From positions 1 to 32,928 of the forward strand of contig CAKUYM010000014.1 in NCBI GenBank assembly GCA_934716785.1: 32,928 bases of DNA, given 5' to 3'. Source of the stretch: an uncultured Bacteroides sp. GTDB taxonomy: Bacteria > Bacteroidota > Bacteroidia > Bacteroidales > Bacteroidaceae. Shown one piece after another: positions 9,710-16,924 of this stretch (position 1 is the stretch's first letter; each line of letters begins with the position of its first letter). The notes under the pieces are model-generated. The model was not told the DNA's origin. It did not search any database and saw only the letters and a program-made list of their open reading frames with translations. Made by a program: the position numbers and the translations under genes.

Positions 9710-11175
9710 ATGCTCATGAGATACAAATTAATCTGCACTAATATTTTTAGCTTAGGACTTTTATCATCAGCCACCACTACTATTGCCCAAGCACAACAGT
9801 CCAAGCATAAAAGTGCGCCCAACTTAGTTTTCATTATGGCCGATCAATACCGAGGAGATGCTATCGGTTGCATAGGCAAAGAACCGGTAAAAACTCCTTG
9901 TCTGGATAAACTTGCCTCCGAAGGAGTCTTATTCACCAATGCCGTCAGCAGCTATCCCGTTTCGTCTCCGGCACGGGCCATGTTGATGACCGGGATGTAT
10001 CCCATTCACAATAAAGTGACTGGCAATTGCAATTCTCAGACAGCCCCCTATGGAGTAGAGCTTCCACAAGATGCCCGCTGCTGGAGTGATGTATTGAAAG
10101 ACATGGATTATCAGACCGGATATATAGGCAAATGGCATCTGGATTCTCCCTACAAACCTTATGTAGACACCTATAACAACCGAGGGAAAGTAGCATGGAA
10201 CGAATGGTGTCCACCCGAACGTCGCCATGGATTTGAGCATTGGATAGCTTACGGGACTTACGACTATCATTTGAAACCGATGTATTGGGATACAACTGCT
10301 CCACGTGACAGTTTCTATTATGTTAATCAATGGGGACCTGCCTACGAAGCAGGCAAAGCCATTGAATACATCGAAACACAAAAGGCTGATGACCGTCCTT
10401 TTGCCTTGGTGGTTTCCATGAATCCACCGCACACAGGCTACGAGTTAGTGCCCGACAAGTATAAAGACATATATAAGGATATGGACATAGAAGCCTTATG
10501 CAACAACCACCCGGATATACCTGCCAAAGGTACTGAAATGGGCGATTACTTCAGAAACAACATATGCGATTATTATGCCTGCATCACCGGAGTAGACGAA
10601 AACGTAGGACGTATCATAGATGCACTTAAAGCCAATGACCTGTTTGAAAACACAATCGTTGTTTTCACCTCGGACCACGGCATCTGCATGGGTGTTCATA
10701 ATCAACCGGGGAAAGATATCTTTTATGAAGAAGCGATGCGTATCCCGATGATAATCTCGTGGCCGGAAAAAATAAAGACGACCAGCTGATGATTGCTTTT
10801 GCCGACCTGTATCCATCGCTCCTGTCAATGATGGGATTTCAGGAAGAAATTCCCGAGACCGTGCAAACCTTTGACTTATCACAGGAGATTCTCGGCAAAA
10901 CTTCAAAAGATGTCGTACAACCCTACTACTATGTGCAGTATGATGATCACTCTACCGGCTACCGCGGGTTGCGTACTGCCAGATATACTTTTGCCGTTCA
11001 TGCCACTAATGGAGAAATTGACGAAACAGTGCTTTACGACCGTAAAAACGACCCTTATCAAATCAATAATATAGCCCGACGCTCCCCCAAGCAAGTCAGG
11101 CACTTTTACAAACAATTAAAAACATGGTTGCAGCAGACAAATGATTCATTTGCCGACTATCTGACCATACAATAA
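9710..11175 (+). pseudogene. Ser-type S1 sulfatase interrupted by a frameshift
   Basis: A family S1 sulfatase that would remove sulfate esters from the PUL 1 glycan, split into two overlapping frames. The first part (9710-10789, 359 residues) has a signal peptide, the metal site MADQ (Asp45), the formylglycine motif SSPAR (Ser85, Ser-type, needing a radical-SAM maturase) with AMLMTG, and the metal-binding SDHG (Asp322, His323). The second part, in the -1 frame to 11175, continues with DDQLMIAFADLYPSLLSMMGF and the normal C-terminal subdomain. The break lies near the A6 tract at 10767-10772 (ggAAAAAAtaaag); one extra A there or in the AAA at 10774-10776 restores a single frame of about 488 residues. 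The rejoined linker is slightly short, so a larger deletion is also possible. The alternatives are a real recent mutation, a homopolymer sequencing error, or slippage that still yields some full-length enzyme. All catalytic residues I identified precede the break. Confidence 0.9.
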
Positions 11176-11185
11176 ATAGAACTAT

Positions 11186-12568
11186 ATGAAGAAGCTATGC
11201 CTTTTTTCCTTTTTTACCGTTTGTGCAATATGCATCTTTGCACAAGAACAGCTGATCCCCGTTCCCAAGCCGCACCAGTTGAAATGGCATGAAGCCGAAT
11301 TAGGTGCCGTATTCCATTATGACCTTCATGTCTTTGACGGTATCCGCTACGGACAAGGAAACAACCGCATCAATCCCATAGAAGATTATAATATTTTCAA
11401 CCCGACAGAGCTGGACACCGATCAATGGATACAAGCCGCCAAAGCTGCCGGATGCAAGTTCGCCGTACTGACAGCCACCCATGAAACGGGATTCGGGCTT
11501 TGGCAAAGCGATGTGAATCCCTATTGCCTGAAAGCTGTGAAATGGAGAGACGGAAAAGGAGATATCGTACGTGATTTTGTCAACTCTTGCCGCAAATATG
11601 ACATTCAACCGGGCATTTACGTAGGTATCCGTTGGAATTCCCTACTGGGAATACACAACTTCAAAGCCGAAGGGGAGGGAGAGTTTGCCAAGAATCGTCA
11701 GGCGTGGTATAAACGTTTGTGCGAAAAGATGGTAACAGAACTTTGCACACGCTATGGCGACCTATATATGATATGGTTTGACGGTGGAGCCGACGACCCG
11801 CGTGGCGATGGTCCCGACGTAGAACCTATCGTAAATAAGTACCAACCGAATTGTCTTTTCTATCACAACATCGACCGCGCCGACTTCCGTTGGGGAGGTT
11901 CGGAAACTGGTACGGTGGAATACCCTTGTTGGTCTACTTTCCCCGTGCCCTGTTCACACCATAAACGTATTGAAAGCAACACCGACCAATTGGAACTATT
12001 AAAACATGGTGACAAGGATGGCAAATACTGGGTGCCCGCCATGGCAGATACGCCGTTAAGAGGAGCGAACGGACGCCACGAATGGTTCTGGGAACCGGAT
12101 GATGAGGATAACATTTATCCACTGGACGTCTTGATAGATAAATATGAAAAATCTGTGGGGCGAAACGCCACTCTCATTCTTGGTCTGACTCCAGATCCTA
12201 ACGGACTTATCCCGACAGGAGATGCTCAACGTCTCAAGGAATTGGGAGATGAAATCAACCGGCGTTTCTCTTCACCGATAGCGCATACTACAGGACAAAA
12301 GAAAAGCCTGCTCCTGAATCTTGGAAAGAAACAGATGGTAAACTACTGCATCATTAAGGAAAACATAAAAAATGGGGAACGTATCCGTCAATATAAAGTG
12401 GAAGCAAAAGTGAACGGAAAATGGCAGACTGTCTGTAGCGGAGAGTCCGTAGGGCACAAGCGTATTGAGAAGTTTGAACCGGTAGAAGCAAATGCATTAA
12501 GATTAACTATTTCTGAATCTATTGCATTGCCGGATATCATCAATTTCAGTGCATATTGTGTCAAATAA
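11186..12568 (+). CDS. Divergent GH29 alpha-L-fucosidase-like enzyme
   Basis: A 460-residue secreted (signal peptide 1-19, ending IFA) glycosidase of the GH29 type, predicted to remove alpha-L-fucose. The barrel pattern is visible: FNPTELDTDQWIQAAKAAGCKFAVLTA, then GDIVRDFVNSCRKYDIQPGIYVG, then the nucleophile in MIWFDGG (Asp199). A C-terminal beta-sandwich (about 375-460) resembles the discoidin-like domain of some GH29 enzymes. The segment that usually reads KHHDGF in GH29 reads THETGF here (His99-Phe103), and the usual FGxFxHxG motif reads AVFHYD, so this is a distant or new subfamily and its specificity could differ. It starts 10 bp after the broken sulfatase and is followed 10 bp later by the GH36-like gene, in one operon. 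Confidence 0.82.
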   Translation: MKKLCLFSFFTVCAICIFAQEQLIPVPKPHQLKWHEAELGAVFHYDLHVFDGIRYGQGNNRINPIEDYNIFNPTELDTDQWIQAAKAAGCKFAVLTATHETGFGLWQSDVNPYCLKAVKWRDGKGDIVRDFVNSCRKYDIQPGIYVGIRWNSLLGIHNFKAEGEGEFAKNRQAWYKRLCEKMVTELCTRYGDLYMIWFDGGADDPRGDGPDVEPIVNKYQPNCLFYHNIDRADFRWGGSETGTVEYPCWSTFPVPCSHHKRIESNTDQLELLKHGDKDGKYWVPAMADTPLRGANGRHEWFWEPDDEDNIYPLDVLIDKYEKSVGRNATLILGLTPDPNGLIPTGDAQRLKELGDEINRRFSSPIAHTTGQKKSLLLNLGKKQMVNYCIIKENIKNGERIRQYKVEAKVNGKWQTVCSGESVGHKRIEKFEPVEANALRLTISESIALPDIINFSAYCVK

Positions 12569-12578
12569 GACAAGAAAC

Positions 12579-14657
12579 ATGAAAAGAATAATCCACATCA
12601 GTATATGGATACTGGCAGGCATCGTTGTAACGACATCGACGCTTGCCCAGAATCCGTTTATCTACCATAAGGGGAAAACATACAAAGACATTGCTGCCTA
12701 CAGGATGAAAAATAATATCGACCTGAATATATATGCTCCCTCTACCCCCATCTTATATGAGAAGCAAGTGCCTGAAAAGCAGAATACCCTTTCGTATGAA
12801 ATCCTACTTCCTTCGTATGTTCGCGGAACATTCTTCAGCCGTGATTCCCGTACCGACGATTATCAATGGCCTAATAATACCAACCGGCTGCTTCCCTGGA
12901 TGTTCGACCGGTTGGAAGAGATCATGCAAAAAGATTATCCCGGTATTCCGTCCAACGCCCGCCCATCCGTATCAGGTGACGCCCTACTTCTTGAACTCTC
13001 CGACGGAACATATCTATTTGCCAAAGCCGTTGCAGGAGATAATAGCCTAAGTTGGTTTCAAGCTAATACGGACGGGACGCTCACTCTCTATGTCTCCACG
13101 CTTGGCAAAGACCGGTTAGCCGAGCAAGTGCCTCTTTTGCTTATTCAAAAATCACAAACCGCATATTACGCCTTCAATGATGCTTATCGTTCATTAATGG
13201 CTGATAAAACGGTATCTTCCCTACAAAAGAGGGAAGACAAAAAATATTTTGAAGGATTCGACTATCTGGGTTGGTGCACCTGGGAGCACTATCACCTCAA
13301 CATTGATGAAACAAAAATATTGAATGACATAGATGCCATTGAAGCCTCCGGCATCCCGGTGCGCTACGTATTGATTGACGACGGCCATATAGCCAACGAA
13401 AAGCGTCGCCTGACAAGCCTGACTCCCGACAAACTGCGTTTTCCTAATGGATGGACCCGCATTATGAATCGCAAGCAGGAGGATAAAATCAAATGGATGG
13501 GGTTATGGTACAGCCTTTCCGGCTATTGGATGGGAATTTCTGCCGACAATGATTTTCCGGAAGAAATTCAGCAAACCCTATACCCCGGCAATGACTGCCT
13601 GTTGCCTGGAATAAGTACGGACAATATCGAAACCTTTTACGAGTACTATATCCATACAATGAAAAAGAATGGATTTGACTTCCTGAAAATAGACAACCAA
13701 TCTTTTACTCTCCCACTTTATATGGGCAGTAGCCAAGCCATCCGGCAGGCAAAAGACTGCAACCTTGCATTAGAGCATCAAACCCATAACGCACAGATGG
13801 GATTAATGAATTGTATGGCACAAAATGCGATAAACACAGACCATACGTTGCACAGTGCCGTCACGCGTGTCAGTATCGACTATAAAAAGTATGATGAGAA
13901 TATGGCGAAATCCCATCTATTCCAATCATACACCAATACGCTTTTATTGGGACAGACGGTGTGGCCGGATCATGATATGTTTCATTCCAGCGATACAGTC
14001 TGCGGTAGCCTGATGGCACGATCAAAAGCCATTTCCGGTGGTCCGGTTTATTTATCCGACTCTCCCGATGAATTTATCTCAGAAAATATCATGCCTTTGG
14101 TTGATGAACACGGAAAGATATTCCGTCCTTCCGCTCCGGCTGTTCCTACTCCTGAATCCATACTTACCAACCCATTGCAAAGCGGTAAGAGTTATCGGGT
14201 ATTTGCTCCCACAGGAGACGAGGCTGTTTCAATCATTTGTTACAACCTGAATACTTCTCCTGTTCATAGGGAAATAAAGACATTCTTGAAACCGGATGAT
14301 TACTTCTTAAGTAGAAACGCCTCCGATGCTTCAGCATCTACTCCCGACAGGATTCTCGCGTTCAATTGGAAAGAACAGAGCACCGGAATATTAACAGCAA
14401 ACAAAGAGATGGAATTAAGAGGCTTCACAGACAGTCTGTTCCATCTTTGCCCTATCCGTCAAGGTTGGGCAGTGATCGGAATACAAGAGAAATACCTGTC
14501 GCCCGCTACCGTGCGAATATTAGCACGTACCAAAGACACTCTTATATTAAACGTACTCTGTGCCGGAACACTGAGAGTATGGGTAGAATCACACGGTAAA
14601 CAGGAGCTAAGGAGCATTCCTATAAAGACTCCCGGCAAAATAGAAATTAGCAAATAA
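12579..14657 (+). CDS. GH36 alpha-galactosidase / raffinose-synthase-like protein
   Basis: A 692-residue secreted glycosidase of the raffinose-synthase branch of GH36, predicted to act on alpha-galactosyl linkages. The start at 12579 (MKRIIHIS..., signal peptide of about 23 residues ending TLA) is preferred over the in-frame ATG at 12522, which would overlap the GH29 gene and bury the signal peptide. Family marks are FLGWCTWEHYH, VLIDDGH, the nucleophile in FLKIDNQS (Asp372), and WPDHDMF (Asp464/Asp466, the likely acid/base region) followed by the very typical ISGGPVYLSDSP. A C-terminal beta-sandwich ends the protein. In a bacterial PUL with SusCD, hydrolysis is more likely than sugar transfer. 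It belongs to the PUL 1 operon between the GH29 and sulfatase-2 genes. Confidence 0.87.
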   Translation: MKRIIHISIWILAGIVVTTSTLAQNPFIYHKGKTYKDIAAYRMKNNIDLNIYAPSTPILYEKQVPEKQNTLSYEILLPSYVRGTFFSRDSRTDDYQWPNNTNRLLPWMFDRLEEIMQKDYPGIPSNARPSVSGDALLLELSDGTYLFAKAVAGDNSLSWFQANTDGTLTLYVSTLGKDRLAEQVPLLLIQKSQTAYYAFNDAYRSLMADKTVSSLQKREDKKYFEGFDYLGWCTWEHYHLNIDETKILNDIDAIEASGIPVRYVLIDDGHIANEKRRLTSLTPDKLRFPNGWTRIMNRKQEDKIKWMGLWYSLSGYWMGISADNDFPEEIQQTLYPGNDCLLPGISTDNIETFYEYYIHTMKKNGFDFLKIDNQSFTLPLYMGSSQAIRQAKDCNLALEHQTHNAQMGLMNCMAQNAINTDHTLHSAVTRVSIDYKKYDENMAKSHLFQSYTNTLLLGQTVWPDHDMFHSSDTVCGSLMARSKAISGGPVYLSDSPDEFISENIMPLVDEHGKIFRPSAPAVPTPESILTNPLQSGKSYRVFAPTGDEAVSIICYNLNTSPVHREIKTFLKPDDYFLSRNASDASASTPDRILAFNWKEQSTGILTANKEMELRGFTDSLFHLCPIRQGWAVIGIQEKYLSPATVRILARTKDTLILNVLCAGTLRVWVESHGKQELRSIPIKTPGKIEISK

Positions 14658-14674
14658 CACTTAATAATACCCCC

Positions 14675-16234
14675 ATGGATAAAAAGAAATTATACCCTCT
14701 TGCGCTTTTGCCGCTCACGGCAACTACTGCTCTGCAAGCGCAAAGCTATGTACCGGCAGAGCATACGGACAAACGACCTAACATCATCCTCTTCATGGTA
14801 GACGATATGGGATGGCAGGACACGTCACTTCCTTTCTGGACACAGAAGACACATTACAATGAACTGTACGAAACTCCGAACATGGAACGACTGGCACGCC
14901 AGGGAATGATGTTCACCCAAGCGTATGCCAGCAGCATCAGTTCGCCTACCCGGTGCAGCCTCATCACCGGAACGAATGCCGCACGCCATCGGGTAACCAA
15001 CTGGACACTGCAAAAGAATACGATGACAGATCGCAAGGACAGCCTATTGGCAGTACCGGATTGGAATTACAACGGTGTCAGCCAAGTGCCCGGCACTAAC
15101 AATACCTTTGTAGGCACCTCTTTCGTAGAACTATTAAAGAATAGCGGTTATCATACCATCCATTGCGGAAAAGCTCACTTCGGCGCTATCAATACTCCGG
15201 GAGAAGACCCGCACCATTGGGGATTCGAAGTAAACATTGCCGGACATGCCGCCGGCGGTCTTGCCAGCTACCTGGGAGAAGAGAATTACGGGCACACCAA
15301 GGACGGGAAACCTGTGTCATTGATGGCTGTCCCCGGATTGGAGAAATACTGGGGAACAGAGACGTTTGTAACGGAAGCACTAACCCAAGAAGCTATCAAA
15401 GCACTGGATAAGGCAAAAAAATATAATCAGCCTTTTTATTTGTATATGTCACAGTATGCCATCCATATCCCTTTGAATAAAGACATGCGGTTCTATGAAA
15501 AGTACAAGAAAAAAGGGATGACCGACCATGAGGCTGCCTATGCTACACTGATTGAAGGAATGGACAAGAGCTTAGGCGACCTGATGGACTGGCTGGAAAA
15601 AAATGGAGAAGCCGACAACACAATCATTATCTTTATGAGTGATAACGGCGGCCTTGCTTCCGAGCCCTATTGGCGTGACGGGAAGTTGCATACACAGAAT
15701 CATCCGCTGAACAGCGGTAAAGGGTCTACTTATGAAGGCGGCATCCGCGAACCGCTGATAGTCAGTTGGCCAAGAGTTGTAACTCCGGGAAGCAAATGTA
15801 ACGACTATCTGTTGATAGAAGACTTCTATCCCACTATTCTTGAAATGGCAGGAATCAAAAAATATAAAACGGTTCAGCCGATAGACGGAATCAGTTTTGT
15901 GCCTCTGTTGAAACAGACAGGTAATCCATCCAAAGGACGCAGTCTTTTCTGGAACATGCCCAACAACTGGGGAAATGACGGACCGGGCATCAACTTCAAC
16001 TGTGCAGTCCGCCACGGAGATTGGAAGCTGATCTACTATTACGGTACAGGGAAAAAAGAGTTGTTCAATATCCCCAATGATATCGGCGAAAGCAATGACC
16101 TCAGCACACAGCATCCGGACATCGTGAAAAAGCTATCCAAGAAATTAGGCAATTACTTGAAAAAAGTGGATGGACAGCGCCCCACCGTCAAAGCTACGGG
16201 AGAGCCTTGTCCATGGCCGGATGAAGTCAAGTAA
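14675..16234 (+). CDS. Ser-type S1 family sulfatase (intact)
   Basis: A 519-residue secreted sulfatase that removes sulfate esters from the PUL 1 glycan. The signal peptide is about 1-22 (TALQA/Q). The N-terminal metal site is MVDDMGW (Asp43, Asp44). The formylglycine motif SSPTRCSLITG places the modified residue at Ser89, so maturation requires an anaerobic radical-SAM sulfatase maturase encoded elsewhere. The second metal site is MSDNGG (Asp323, Asn324), followed by GKGSTYEGGIREPLIVSWP, typical of the arylsulfatase core, and a complete C-terminal subdomain. It is clearly a different S1 subfamily from the broken sulfatase (DDMG/SDNGG here, ADQ/SDHG there), so the two probably take sulfate from different positions. 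Last gene of the PUL 1 operon, followed by a strong terminator hairpin. Confidence 0.95.
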   Translation: MDKKKLYPLALLPLTATTALQAQSYVPAEHTDKRPNIILFMVDDMGWQDTSLPFWTQKTHYNELYETPNMERLARQGMMFTQAYASSISSPTRCSLITGTNAARHRVTNWTLQKNTMTDRKDSLLAVPDWNYNGVSQVPGTNNTFVGTSFVELLKNSGYHTIHCGKAHFGAINTPGEDPHHWGFEVNIAGHAAGGLASYLGEENYGHTKDGKPVSLMAVPGLEKYWGTETFVTEALTQEAIKALDKAKKYNQPFYLYMSQYAIHIPLNKDMRFYEKYKKKGMTDHEAAYATLIEGMDKSLGDLMDWLEKNGEADNTIIIFMSDNGGLASEPYWRDGKLHTQNHPLNSGKGSTYEGGIREPLIVSWPRVVTPGSKCNDYLLIEDFYPTILEMAGIKKYKTVQPIDGISFVPLLKQTGNPSKGRSLFWNMPNNWGNDGPGINFNCAVRHGDWKLIYYYGTGKKELFNIPNDIGESNDLSTQHPDIVKKLSKKLGNYLKKVDGQRPTVKATGEPCPWPDEVK

Positions 16235-16264
16235 TCCTATCCAAGAGAGTTTCATTGGAACATA

Positions 16265-16313
16265 AAGGTGTGGCGGGGAGTGTAGAATTATTCTACACTC
16301 CCCGCCACACTTT
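16265..16313. terminator. Perfect 21-bp inverted repeat ending the PUL 1 operon
   Basis: Arms at 16268-16288 and 16290-16310 are perfectly complementary (starting GTGTGGCGGGGAG and ending CTCCCCGCCACAC) with a single central base. They are extended by A/T pairs on both sides and followed by TTT. It lies 34 bp after the sulfatase-2 stop and can act in either direction. The U-tract is short, but the stem is exceptionally strong. Confidence 0.85.
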
Positions 16314-16327
16314 CCACATATTCCCCA

Positions 16328-16360
16328 TTGCATTTTATACATAAGAATCGATTATCTTCG
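16328..16360 (+). promoter_or_regulatory. Possible promoter for the small secreted protein
   Basis: TATCTTCG at 16353-16360 is one mismatch from TAnnTTTG, and ATTG ending at 16330 is a weak -33 element 22 bp upstream. If real, it leaves a leader of about 150 nt before the ATG at 16516. Nothing else promoter-like stands out in the 281-bp gap between sulfatase-2 and this gene. Confidence 0.25.
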
Positions 16361-16515
16361 CCTTTACACACCTATTTATCAACTAATTACGCATTCTATT
16401 TTCTTCTTGGCACGCGCTTTGAACTTTAATAAGTGTTACCGCGAGAGTAATAACCAATTCCTTAACATGAAAGGAGAGAGAATTGAAAATATATGTCTAA
16501 TATTCATTAAAGCAA

Positions 16516-16788
16516 ATGATTATGAAAAAATTAGTTTTAGTAGTAGCAATGTTTATGTTTGTTTGTGGTGGTTCATTCCTTGTTAAGGCTCAGAGTTCTA
16601 CTGAAGCTGTGACAGCCCGGACAGAAGCTAACGCAACAGTCCTCAATGATACGGTGGTAAAAGACACTGTAACAAAAAAGGAAGAGCCCGTAAAGACCGA
16701 CCTTGTTGCGCCAACCGCGATTGCCAATGATACAGTTGTCAAAGACACTGCATCTAAGGACAAACCGGTGGAGTCTGTCAAGGAATGA
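16516..16788 (+). CDS. Small secreted protein with NDTVVKDT repeats
   Basis: A 90-residue protein of unknown function. It has a signal peptide (about 1-25, ending VKA/Q) and a low-complexity, Thr/Val/Lys/Asp-rich mature part with two near-identical repeats: NDTVVKDT at 44-51 and again at 71-78 (27-residue period), each followed by a charged Lys/Glu/Asp and Pro stretch. There is no lipobox cysteine after the signal peptide. The start is the ATG at 16516 or the in-frame ATG at 16522. It sits alone between two terminators at the meeting point of the two PULs and belongs to neither operon. I do not recognise a family; an exported, mostly disordered protein is the only description the sequence supports. 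Confidence 0.75.
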   Translation: MIMKKLVLVVAMFMFVCGGSFLVKAQSSTEAVTARTEANATVLNDTVVKDTVTKKEEPVKTDLVAPTAIANDTVVKDTASKDKPVESVKE

Positions 16789-16847
16789 CCTTACCCCTCC
16801 CGACAACATGCAAAACATGGTCTGCTGAAGAATAGTAAGCACACTAC

Positions 16848-16895
16848 AAAAAAAGCTATCCCCTACTTTCGTCTATTCCGGGGGATAGCTTTTTT
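16848..16895. terminator. Bidirectional terminator between small gene and PUL 2 operon
   Basis: A7 tract, GCTATCCCC (16855-16863), a 17-base loop region, GGGGATAGC (16881-16889), then T6. The A-tract and T-tract make it work as an intrinsic terminator on both strands: for the small secreted protein gene on the plus strand and for the PUL 2 operon ending at 16925 on the minus strand. Confidence 0.9.
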
Positions 16896-16924
16896 CTTTA
16901 TAGAATACCTATTGATTATTCTTA

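Noticed and set aside
10767..10776. Programmed -1 ribosomal frameshifting in the sulfatase
   Set aside because: The A tract in its reading frame (GAA AAA ATA) does not form the canonical X XXY YYZ slippery heptamer, and six As is short for strong polymerase slippage. A mutation or sequencing error is the simpler explanation.
12522..12578. Upstream in-frame start for the GH36-like gene
   Set aside because: It would add 19 residues before a clean signal peptide and overlap the GH29 coding region; the ATG at 12579 gives a proper export signal and 10-bp operon spacing.
16467..16586. Short plus-strand upstream open frame overlapping the start of the small secreted protein gene
   Set aside because: The roughly 39-codon frame has no recognisable features and overlaps the signal-peptide region in another frame; no evidence favours translation.
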